Assembly: GCF_000237925.1 (NCBI RefSeq)
Contig: NC_031502.1
Coordinates: 24,101,794 to 24,165,793, forward strand
Direction of reading: 5' to 3'
Origin: Schistosoma mansoni
Taxonomy: Eukaryota > Platyhelminthes > Trematoda > Strigeidida > Schistosomatidae
DNA length: 64,000 nucleotides
In this document: positions 1 through 10,089 of the stretch, piece after piece
How positions within the stretch are numbered: position 1 is the stretch's first letter
Layout of the letters: every line of letters starts with the position of its first letter
Translations under genes and position numbers: made by a program
The notes under the pieces: model-generated
Databases searched by the model: none
The model's input: only the letters and a program-made list of their open reading frames with translations
Told to the model about the DNA's origin: nothing

Positions 1-2199
1 TAGAACCATCAATCACAGCTGAATCGGCAACTCGTTTCATTACCGAATGGTATTTCCTCATTGTCTAAAAAGTAGATCAGGATCGTCCATAAACTTTGCC
101 TATAATGGTTGTTTTATTCGGTGCCACAATGTGGTCATTTACAAACATATGCATTCTTATTTGGTTGATACTTTCTGTGCTCAGTATACTATTTTGCTGT
201 CTACACTGAATTACTTAGAGTGGGTTTAAAACCGGTAAACAAATAATATAGGATAGAAAGCTTTGTCTACTGGGATATAAGCCCCTGAATTTCAGAAATA
301 TTGCGTGGTTAGCATGATTGAGATAAACTTATCTTGTTTTGAACTTCCGATCCATTAGTTGACAGTCGGTTGACTCTACAGATTATTAAGATCTCAATGC
401 GGTTCTGATTCACTTACAGTAATGCAGTCATCGATGAGATTATAGTTTTCGGACGTTATTTGATTGATACGAAATAGACGTTGCGGATACCATAGCATGC
501 AACTCGATCAGTTGGCCGGTATTATCGTTGGAGTAAATCTCCTGATGAGATGCATGCATATTCTCAGCTCATTTAGCTTCTAACCAACTGCAACTGTCAA
601 TTAAAGTTATTGACCCAACCAATCGATAATTTCAAATCAAAGGTCTTCCTATCTTACCGTGTTGCAAATGTTACAATACTTACTGGAGTGAGAGTTGTGT
701 GGAATCAGCATTATTAATTAAAGTTAGATGTTAGTGTAAGAAATTAGAGTTAGTGTTTCCACCATGAACCGACGTCAGCTACGATGCCGAAATTCTCTAT
801 AGTCATACAGACAAACTGGTTTCGCTCCAAAATCCAAAACTCGTTATCTTAAGTCTCAGACACAGTCGAAAAGTCATGCCACGGGTTCTCCCTCACATGT
901 TACATGTTGTCGAGGTTTTGGATGCCGTTATTTGTCAGCTACTAACAGCATTTTTCCTTCAGACTTAAATTTTCGTAGTCTTTGTGATTGTTACACAACG
1001 TTTATTCCATTCTGTTAGTAGATTGACGTATTTGTTGCTCACAACCTGGGTAACTGTTTAATAAGCTTAAATTGGTTATTTGTAACAATCCAAACTCAGG
1101 CAAGTAAAGTTCACCATTTACCAAGTCAAAAATAGACTGAAATCAGAGTATCAAGTAGAAATGAACTCTGAAATCATTTACATTGGACTCACCCAACAGA
1201 TCATCAGCAACGGAAATACGGAATGACCTCCTCTTGTTAGGCCGTTCAAGGTTGTCGAAACGGAAGCGGCGGCGTTCTTGGAAGAACCTGACTTTCTTTA
1301 CCGTGCCAAAGTCTCATTAGTTCGTCTATAAGTTGTAGTCTCGTCGCAATGACGTAGACGCAGTCACCATTTGTCCTAACTTAGATAAGAGTTTCTAAAC
1401 TATCATACCTTTTTTTTTAAATCATGAATTCGTACTCTTTTCTTGAAACAAATACCTAAAGTTTCTAGACTCCACTTATACCATTATTACCTCTACTATC
1501 CAAACATCTTGCTGTGATAGTGTTGTAACTCCAAATTTTCGGGGTCTGACGATGCGTATTACTGTTCGACTGACTTGTAGCCATTCGCTAAAGCATATAC
1601 TACACAATAAGGTAAGTCCACTCAGTCCAAGCAAAAATCCTGATAAACCCAGGTCCAATTGGTCGAAGCACATATTTGAGCAAACTCATAGGGTTCTTGG
1701 TGTGCCTGTTTATCTTGGAATTTCGAAAAGGCGTAGAAGTATGTGTAGTCCTCCACTATGATCAGGCTGTGTTGACAAATGAGATTAGTAGCTCATCTAC
1801 TTCGATGAGATAACCCAAACACTATAATGAAGTCATTCAACCTATACGACTTCTGAAACGATAGGATGGATTGTAGACAAAATCACAAGTAACGTAATTT
1901 CGACGCAGATTGATCAAGTGGTCGTATCTAGGTGATCACCTAATTGCTTTATTCACTGCAAGAATTGGTGAGCGTATGCTGTATCCGGCAATAATTTACC
2001 ATACAAGGGGTAATCTTGGTATCTGCTACTTGGACGTGAGCAACTGGTTTTAGTGGGATCATGTTATATCTTGTGGATTTGTGGCCTCATTAATATACAA
2101 CGTGACGATGTCGCCAGTTAGAGTACAGTGAATTATCGAGTCCTTATCGGTCCTTGGTTCCCGCCTAGTCCTGCTTGTTAAGTCCAGAACAAATATTAT
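1..2199. other. No firm gene; scattered coding-looking fragments
   Basis: AT-rich DNA without a long open frame. A 120-bp coding-looking stretch on the minus strand (1193-1312) is listed separately. Around 760-1000 one frame on the plus strand stays open for about 38 codons and has the feel of a dispersed repeat, but I could not classify it. The two overlapping frames at 1476-1761 have no supporting splice sites or recognisable motif. Confidence 0.5.
1193..1312 (-). CDS. Candidate internal exon, basic Arg/Phe-rich peptide
   Basis: On the minus strand, 39 codons run open from an AG at 1313-1314 to a strong GTGAGT donor starting at 1192. The peptide is very basic and repetitive in Arg and Phe, including the run RRRFRF and the stretch RRSFRISVADDLLG. 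Stop codons (TAA, TGA) sit just upstream of the proposed acceptor in the same frame, so the exon can only be real if splicing occurs there. The acceptor has a poor pyrimidine tract. No family was recognised and no neighbouring exon was found. It may be a chance frame or a repeat remnant. Confidence 0.2.
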
Positions 2200-2204
2200 T
2201 ATTA

Positions 2205-2690
2205 TACATACATATATATATTTGATTTATGTGAGGGCTGTGATACTGCCCATGTGCCCAAACTGAAGCAGGTGGTTTTCTTAGGAGGCCACACCCGGAG
2301 CCTTTGACCTAAAGGTCTGATCCACAAGGCAGTGGAGCATCGTGAGGAGATGCAGTCCCATGGTAGCCGGTGACTAACAATAGGTTCATACGCCATTCGT
2401 TCCATCAGGATCCTGGAGCCCATGTGCACCATTGGTTTGGAATCAGGGTTTTCCAACTCCCCTAGGTGGACCCTCCATGTCCACCAACCCGTTTAAAGCG
2501 CCGGACATTCGCTTTTCGTCGTCTCACTTTCGTTAACAACACCCCTGCCACGAGAAGTCAGTGAGTAGGACTTCCCTGGCAGAGGCTATATATTCGCTGG
2601 CCATGTGAGAGCATTTCGAGAGGGAGAGCGGACTCTCCCCACTCTCGGCCGTACCAGGGCATTTGGGGGCTTTTAAATATCATATCCACA
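2205..2690. repeat. GC-richer unclassified repeat-like block
   Basis: About 480 bp with clearly higher G+C than its surroundings. It begins after a short (TA)n run and ends near 2690. It contains small inverted motifs (for example around 'gagagggagagcggactctccccactctc' at 2618-2646, here only partly paired) and no long coding frame; the 84-codon minus frame at 2202-2456 has no recognisable motif. Its composition and sharp edges suggest a dispersed element, perhaps the 5' untranslated part of a LINE. That assignment is inference, because no second copy is present in this window. Confidence 0.4.
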
Positions 2691-3019
2691 CCAAACCCAA
2701 CTTCCTTTTTTGTCAGCATCACAATTTTCCGGTCGTTTTTCTATATAGTCTAGTTACTTGAAATTTCGATACCATACGTGACATTCAATATTCACAGGCT
2801 TCATAAATATATTTTTTTGTAGGAACCGATGTGTTGTATCTTGATCTCAGTCATCTCAAAATTAACTAAATTCCTAGGTACAACAAATCAAGAGTTTTCA
2901 CCTATTTCCGTTAGAATCCGTCTTACCTTATGATCTCAGAATGTTATAGCTTTTGGAGCTTACTAACATCAGTCGATGTTTATGCACTGTCTTGACGTTT
3001 CATTTGAGTGATCTGTTTA

Positions 3020-4347
3020 TTATTGGGCAAGTGACTGTCAATTACTCCAAGTCTAATATTTTAGCTAAAATCTTGGATTTGGACATAATCCCGTCTGACT
3101 GGTCGCAACCACTGATTGTCCCAATATATAAGATTAGTTTGACAATGTATCTAAAATTCTAGCCTCAATAATTATCGAACGCTTAACAAAGACTGACGAA
3201 CTGCAAACACGAGAAAATCCGGATGGCTTCAGTCGTGGTCGTGGCTGCATCGACCACATATTCACCATTCGTCAGTTTTTAGAACACAGGTATGCATATC
3301 GGCGTCCGACAATGACAGTTTTTCCCAAATTAAAAGCAGCATTTGACTCTGTAGACCGAGAGGTTCTGTGGCAGTGTCTCTCGTTGAAAGGTGTACCTCA
3401 GAAGTATACAAACCTTGTGAAGGCTCTTTACTCGAACACTACCAGTCGAGTGAGAGCTTATGGAGAACTGTCATCTGACTTAACAACCTCAAGTAGTGTC
3501 AGGCAAGGCTGTCAACTATCTCCATTTATGTTCAATTTGATCATAGATCTACTGCTGAAAATAACGTTCTCGTCCGAATTTCCAGCACTTGATCTCCTAC
3601 CGGGAGGTCCACTTATTCGCTTAGAATATGCAGACTACATAGTCCTGTTTGGTGAAGACGCTGATAAATACAGAGTCATTTGGTAGCACTGAGCAACAAT
3701 GCAAGGATGTTTGGGATGCGTTTCTCCCCATCTAAATGTAAATTGTTGCTCTAGGACTGGCCTGCGTTGACACCTGAACCAAGCATAGGGAGTGAAGTAG
3801 TCGAACGCATCGACAACTTCACTTATCTTGGAAGTCTGATCAGCCCTAATGGGTTGGTGTCTGACGAAACCTCTGCACTGATTCAAAAAGCTCGTTTGGC
3901 TTTTGCCAACTTACGTCACCTACGGTGAAGACGAGATATCCGTCTATCAATAGAAGGATGAGTGTACTGTGCGGAAGTTCGTTGTGTTCTACTTTACGGC
4001 TGCGAAACGTGGCCATTAAGAGTAGAAGATACTCGTATGTTACTAGTATTTGACTACAGATGTCTCGTTCGGCTTTTGCCAACTCTCGGTGGCATGGCTC
4101 AGAATCGATCACAATGTTGTAGGTGTGTACACTCTTTGTCTGCCCCTAAACCGTGAGATTAAAATTGTTTTATACCTTTATTTCTACAAACTAATTCTTT
4201 CTCCCTGTATTATATCCTTATACACAATCTTTATTACTACCATTGAAGTAACTGCTTCTGCGAATTTGATGTTCATCTTGTTGTGCTAATGAGGTGTGGC
4301 AACTTGGACTGATGCATATATGTGCAAGGTCCTACGTTGCAGCTGAC
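3020..4347 (+). mobile_element. Non-LTR retrotransposon (LINE family A), degenerate RT part and 3' end
   Basis: Plus-strand remains of a reverse transcriptase. In order: the pre-finger motif IPSDWSQ..IVPIYK (about 3090-3130); a stretch equivalent to GRGCIDHIFTIRQ, frame-broken near 3240-3275; RT motif A with AFDSVDR (3345-3360); the VRQGC motif B, here SSVRQGCQLSPF (near 3500); a damaged YADD box (LEYADYIVL, near 3625-3655); a thumb region with FTYLGSLISPNG (3815-3850); and VLLYGCETWPLR (3985-4020). Around 4080-4090 the sequence jumps directly to the C-terminal MAQNRSQ motif, so a few hundred base pairs are deleted. The 3' untranslated part ends near 4347. Frameshifts and stops make it a pseudogene. 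The family matches the copy at 41012-43850 in motif order. Confidence 0.8.
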
Positions 4348-4459
4348 TGAATTACTTCAAGTACCTATTCAGTTTAAATAATTTAGGAACAAATCAGTAT
4401 CATAATGAGAATAAACTATGTCCATACGTCTCGGAATTTAATACATTTTAATTTGAGGT

Positions 4460-5390
4460 CTTATGTCGGTGAGTTATGTGCAACGTAGTACCTGACACAT
4501 GTTCGTCATACCACACTGACACAGGTGAAATTATCAAGACAAATCATTTCGTTTAAACACCAAAACGTCGGTACAAATGACGATCAAGACGTCTCATTGT
4601 AGAAGTAATCGTACCAGCAGTAGTAAAAGGACTAGATATATAAGAGAAAAGTTGTAAGGAGATTTTGAGCTCATGTTCCAAGGTAAAACAAAACGTTAAT
4701 GGACCTGCACCATTGCGAACTGTTCTAAACTGTGTCCAACCATTGCTAGGATAATCACGCGGACCTCACTCAGCGTACACCTATTAAAAGGGTTTAGTCC
4801 AATTACCAATGACTTCATGGGTTGGTGGCACATCTTCGTTTTTCCGCATCTACCTACCTCCCAGTCTTCCTTTTACTACGCCGCACAGCACTGCTCGTCG
4901 AGTTAGGTGGTGCCTGAGTATACGCAACATGTCCCGACCACCTTAATTGATGCAGGTTCACTACCTCATTGAATCATTTGCCATTTTTACCTAGTGCCGT
5001 ATCCCTAACCTCAACGTTGCCCAATCGGTTGTCCAGAAATATGCGAGGAATGTTTCGAAAAAAACCTGTAGTCGAATACAATTAACATACAAATATCTTT
5101 TTTTAATGATCATGCTCCACTCTCATAAAGTAGAACAGAGCAAAGTGCTGCACGGTAAACTTGTCCTCTGGTTGGGAAACAGACGTCTTGACTATACCGC
5201 AAGTGACGCATGCATATATAAGCCAGTCGAGGTTTTTGAACTCGTGTTCAGGTTTCGTCAGTCACCAATCCTCCAAGGTTGATGAGACTGCCAAGATAAG
5301 TGAAGCTACGGACACACTCAACTAATTCGCTTCCTATCCTTATTTTAGGTGCTGATAGTATCTTGCCTTTACAGTGGGAGAATCCCATAT
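4460..5390 (-). mobile_element. LINE family A, 3' portion, minus strand
   Basis: The 3' end at 4460 shares the sequence around 'gcaacgtag.acctg.cacatg' with the copies at 9.59 kb and, inverted, with the end of the + copy near 4330. Reading the minus strand upwards, the region near 4800-4960 encodes a broken C-terminal segment corresponding to HQLRWLGHVLR..NHR and GWKK. Near 5270-5300 it encodes FTYLGSLINLG, the RT thumb motif. No frame is open for long. This copy lies tail-to-tail with the + strand copy at 3020-4347, with about 110 bp between them. Confidence 0.7.
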
Positions 5391-6502
5391 CAAATATACT
5401 TAAACTGTTGCTCAAGGCAATCAAATCACTGACATATAACTTAACAAAATTTCAAATACCTCATTCGTATGCGTTTAAGTGATAAAACAAGGTTGGTACA
5501 TAGGCATGGTGGAAGGACACACTTCAGCTACTGTGACTCGAAGAGTTGGATATTGTCACCTAGTGTTTAACGTCGGAATGTGGTAACGAGTAAGATGCTC
5601 AGAAAATGTCTTGGTATGGTAATAAAAATAATGTGTTCATAAATATAACTAGTATTTGGTCCAGAAATATCGCAACAAACATTGATATAACAGGTAAATT
5701 TAAATTAGTCTTCAGGTTGTCCGACGGATATGGATTGTTGGTGTGTGGTAAAGCTTTCCGACAAGAAATGTCAGAGTTGGGCCCATAGTTTTCATCATGG
5801 GGTGTAAGACAATCTATTTGTTTGGAAACGTAATCTATTACAGTATGCGTGGTACATACCAAGTCACCACACAATACCAGTGGTGAGGAAGGACTTCACA
5901 AAAACGCTTGAGACATCGAAAGTAAAATATTTGAAGAATTTTGAGGCTTTATTTGCAGTTCTGTTTGGACTTTTCAAGTTAGATCTCCCACAATATGACC
6001 AGCAGTTATACACCACAGGTGACGTGACCCATATGCGTCACAATCGTTAATATCCATTGAATTCCGCCTTCCAAAAGATTCTAGTTTAATTCCAATGTAA
6101 TTCACAAAATACGGGTTTATATGCTTGGTTTCGAGCCACACTTCGTATAAAAGTTAATGACACTACCCGATTGCCAAAGCAAAATAGTTACAGTGAGGTT
6201 TCAATCTGGGGTTTACTGATTATGATTCTGTTGGTCTAATCACAAAGCTACCATCCAACATCGTAAAATTATAGATAGGAGTTTCGTCTTAGCGTAAGAT
6301 CCTGCAAAATGTTTTCACTAGAAACCCAAACAGAAACCGGACATTTTATATCAGGATGCACATATTGCCTTTTACTCGTTCATCATAACTTTCCTTCATT
6401 TTTGTTGATTTAAACAGGTGGATGGAACTTTTAAACAAAAACAGAAAGACAACAGGACAATCCTTTATCACTGTATATCAGTCAGTCCAATTTTCCCTTT
6501 AG
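5391..6502. other. No gene recognised upstream of the 6.5-kb gene
   Basis: Two overlapping frames on opposite strands at 5599-5874 remain open for 60 and 91 codons, but neither has a domain, a good splice-site context or codon bias that would favour it. The stretch may hold the promoter or 5' untranslated exon of the gene that begins at 6503. I see no repeat with a partner elsewhere in the window. Confidence 0.4.
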
Positions 6503-7391
6503 AATATTGAAAGGAGAAAAATCCTTGTGACATGCAGAAAGAATCCAGTGAAGATGTCGATACACAAAACGTCAAGTATATTTCATGCAAATAATGTATT
6601 TAAACTACTTAGTGTTCGTAAACCCCATGAAAAACGCCGAAAAGCAAAGAAGTCTCGAGATGTATTTAACAGTTTACAGGATGATGCCTTAAAGACCTCA
6701 ATCAATCCTCAAATTTGTTCTACTAAGAGAATAGTATTTGATGAGGATGGAGAGATAAAAAGCTTATGCGCTGCTGATAATTGGGATGTAGGTAGATTTC
6801 CACATTTAAAGGTGATTTCCAGCTTTCTGATTGTACTCGCAGGTCGAAAAAGCGTTCGGGATACGTCACTTTTACAAACATATATGCTGAACAGAAATTT
6901 ACACCAGAATCTGGAGTCTCAAACCTTGAGAATACTGACATCATGTCTTACATTTCTGAAGATGAGTCAGAATCCGTACGTGAAATACCGATCAAACATG
7001 TAAAGAATCAGCATTTAGACGTGACAGTCTACAGTTTCCCTGTATGTTTAGCTTCTATTCGTACTATTGTAGAATGACTATGAGACTGTTGTGAAGTATT
7101 GGTATGATACTTTTCAGAAACTTCATTTACCCGCCAGAATAACTGAAAACCAAGTGAGTTCTATTTTCTAACTGATTCTAACCATAATAGACTTCTTGCA
7201 CTTGAGTAATGTAACTTTTCGTGTTGTTACCCCTAACGTTTTTCCGATTGGTCTTTCAGGAAGGCGTCAACAATTATTGTTCAATGGTTGAACAAGCCTC
7301 TTTGTCCATCGCAACTGAAAGTCGGTCAAGTAGTATATCATTACACGAGTGCGTTTTTTTCTGCCTAAATTATGATTTAATCACTGTGTGA
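6503..7391 (+). CDS. Unrecognised basic protein, four-exon gene model
   Basis: Four segments join in a single frame. Exon A is 6503-6787, after a TTTCCCTTTAG acceptor. Exon B is 6823-6999, exon C 7073-7153 and exon D 7260-7391, ending at a TGA. The introns are 35, 73 and 106 bp, all GT-AG and all phase 0. The first in-frame ATG is at 6554, which would give about 207 residues; the AG at 6502 could then be a spliced-leader or 5'UTR acceptor. The N-terminal third is strongly basic (HEKRRKAKKSRD), followed by an acidic FDEDGE, a second basic patch (RRSKKRSGY), an acidic SEDESES stretch and a YWYDTF..LHLPARI segment. There is no signal peptide or membrane span. The composition fits a nuclear or cytoskeletal protein, but I recognise no family and assign no function. 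Exon D may instead be spliced onward. Confidence 0.55.
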
Positions 7392-7689
7392 TTGGATAAC
7401 CATAATCTTTTAATCTCATGAATATTGGTTTGTAATATTTAATTTCTATTCGCTTGAAGTATGGTTTGACACTTAAAGTCCCTTGATAAGAGTCCCCAGA
7501 AAGTATTTCTATGTATAAATCTCTTTTTTTTTATTCAATCCTGTGAAAATCAGCCCTATACTTTCAGTGCAAATATTGGAAAGTGCAGTTTGAGTAATTA
7601 CATACTTTCGGTAATTTCTTACCAGGATTTACAATTACGATAAAAAAAATTTCATTTGGGGTATTCAAACTGTTGTGGTTAAAAGAATT
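7392..7689. other. Intergenic or 3' flank of the 6.5-kb gene
   Basis: AT-rich sequence with several homopolymer T and A runs and no coding signal. It could contain the 3' untranslated region or a further intron of the gene ending near 7391. Confidence 0.4.
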
Positions 7690-7850
7690 AAACAGCGGTA
7701 AAGATTATAAATATAATATATTTGTGATATCCCAATGAGTAGAAAAGTTAGATTTCTTGACGTTTCGTGACTCAGTGTAAACCACTTCTTTAGAGTATAA
7801 ATAAATGAATTAAAATTAACCCAAGTTTAGAACAGCGGTAGAGATTATAA
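7690..7850. mobile_element. Short Penelope-like terminal fragment between 20-bp direct repeats
   Basis: A 21-bp sequence around 'acagcggta.agattataa' occurs at 7690-7710 and again at 7830-7850 with one difference. Between the copies lies about 119 bp containing 'gatatcccaatgagtag' and 'cttgacgtttcgtgac'. The first of these is also the arm of the palindrome at 28401-28475, which lies next to a Penelope-like RT fragment. The simplest reading is a truncated element end flanked by a target-site duplication. The family assignment is inference from that proximity. Confidence 0.45.
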
Positions 7851-8552
7851 TAAAATCATGCAAGTGCTGATTTGTTCTTCATAGTTTGCTAGTCATTTGC
7901 TTATGTATGTACGGTGTAAAGAAAGAAAAATCATTTAATTCGTGAAAGATTGAATCATTCATAAACTCAGCGAAAAGTTGAAAAGTACTAGATTAAAATG
8001 AATAATAGCAATAAATTTACACATGGGAATCATGTTCACCCTTTCGTCCAATATAATAGATTTACAATTTTGATCAAATGGTATAAGATAACACGAGGGG
8101 AAGTGACAATGAAATATTGTTAGCATGCTTATATCTGGTCGTGAGATTTCGATTATTATCACTTAGTAATCCATATACACGTACCCTGTTTCTATTATCA
8201 ATAACGGCCCAATTGTCCCGAATACATATTTCTTACTGTTATTGTAAAAGCCAGTGAGGAATTACCGAAAATACGTATTTTCCTGCATAGTTTTCCAATT
8301 AGTTATTTTTTAACAAATATTAGTATTAGTTTATTTTCGGTAGCTTTACAATTCATTGATCACTGGGTAGTGGTCATTGTCGTATCTGTCCTCCTCAGTG
8401 CTGATCGAATCTCGTCAACCAAGTTGCAATGTGACCACTATCTTAAGTGAATCGACATCCCACACAATGTGGTGGTTGGAAATAGTTGACAGGAAAATCT
8501 GGACCTCAAATCAGTAGTCAGTCAACTGTAAATGTATCTTTGTCCTACTAAC
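7851..8552. other. No gene recognised
   Basis: AT-rich sequence with a 67-codon minus frame at 7959-8162 that lacks motifs. From about 8340 the composition becomes less AT-rich and grades into the SINE-like copy that follows. Confidence 0.4.
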
Positions 8553-8735
8553 TTGTCGCGGCCCGAATAGCTCAATAGTGAAGTCTCTGACTGTGAAGCT
8601 AAGTGACCGAGTCAAACCCACCAGAGAGCACCAGTTCCCTCGAAAATGCAGATACACCTTGTTGGCCAGTGTCGAATAGCATTAGACTTAAGTCCAAGGT
8701 TTCTTGTTGACCACCTCTAACAACCACCTTATTAG
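8553..8735 (+). repeat. tRNA-derived SINE-like copy, degenerate
   Basis: It starts with a tRNA-like head: a box-A-like 'tagctcaatagtgaag' near 8566 and a decayed box B near 8610 ('gaccgagtcaaaccc'). A conserved-looking body follows ('gcagatacacc', 'gtcgaatagc'). It cannot be a working tRNA because the arms do not pair. It resembles other schistosome tRNA-derived short elements in layout but lacks a recognisable hammerhead core. Confidence 0.5.
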
Positions 8736-9584
8736 CTTATCATAATTATTACCAACTTCTTTGCCACATCCACTTCCTGATTTCGCGATTATTAAGCCTC
8801 AGTATCTACATTTATGTCCCTATATTTTTAATAATGCTTGCGCTTCCGCCAGCAAAATAATTTATCAAAACATTAATCTTATAAGACCCACTGCCTGACT
8901 GAACTGTCTCTGCATATTTACAACCCTTGCATATACGCGAGAAGTTTGATGTTGGCCTCAAAATGTATGTTGTGTTTATTAACTTTGACTAGAGACCTAC
9001 AGGAGTTAATAGGTCAGTATTTTAGCCAGGAACGGATTTTATCAACTGGATCTAAGGTTGGTCGACCGTTTTAACGTATAGAAAACATGCTGGGGATGTG
9101 AGAGTTTTGGAAGAAATCCATAAAGTACAGTTGAGTTATCAAACTTCATGCAGTTTGCTTACACGATATGGGACTCTAGATCCTTGCTGTAATTCCTATT
9201 TTTAAGGACTCTAAGAAAGTTTGTCATATACAGCCACAACATAGATAGACAGTCTTCGGAGCTGAGTACAGGTGAACCACTAGAGAATCATTTCGAAAAA
9301 TCTTCATTTTACCGTAATAAGACATCAGCCAACCGTTTATACAGCTAAAAACTTTCAGAAAAACAAAACAACCTACCAACTGAGTGCAAGACAGTCTTAT
9401 TATTTAAATGAAGGATAGATTGATTGAGGCGTAGCCTACTGAAAAAGACACCATCTAGTTATTGTCAAAGAGAGCCGCTTAAATAGTGACACCTCAGTGA
9501 ATAAGGGCACTTTCATGAGTGCTGTAGAGTCATAACCTGTTACTTACTAATCTTAATTGACGCAACCCAGCTGGCAAATTAAAG
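8736..9584. other. No gene recognised
   Basis: AT-rich DNA without a long open frame, tRNA or repeat that I could pair with another part of the window. Confidence 0.4.
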
Positions 9585-9945
9585 TCAGTCAGTCATATGC
9601 AACGTAGAACCTGGCACATGTGTACATTGGTACAAATCGCTACGCCATGCTAGCACAATGAAACAAAATTGTGAAAAAAAGCCACAGGGAGGAACAGCGT
9701 TAGTGATGTTAGGAAGAATTTATCGTCGGATATACGATTTGAGAAGAGAGTATGAATTAGTGGAATAAAAGATTTTTTAAAGTAATTTAGGAACTTGGGA
9801 TCTAAGCAAAAATAAATAGTAAGTGAACCTGCGCCGTAGCGAACGATTCTGAGCTAATCACCCAGTTTCCACTGGTTACGATTATCACTCAGACCCAAAC
9901 CAAGTAGTATGCAGCTACATACATGAATCAGTCTACTTGTTATTG
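9585..9945 (-). mobile_element. LINE family A, 3' end only
   Basis: The end at 9585 begins with 'agtcagtca' and then 'gcaacgtagaacctggcacatg', matching the family A ends at 4460 and 14985. Near 9838-9905 the minus strand retains the end of the ORF (the equivalent of the MAQNR motif region), with substitutions and no open frame. It is a heavily 5'-truncated insertion. Confidence 0.6.
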
Positions 9946-10089
9946 TTGGCGCATATGTATTCGGCGCTCTCTTTACCAATTTTTATGTGTTCAAATGAAT
10001 AATAATTGGGTAAAAGTTACATAGGCAGAAAGCTCCGATGAACGCCGATTTCTGTGATTAACTCGAGTGATAGGTCGATGGAAAGTATA

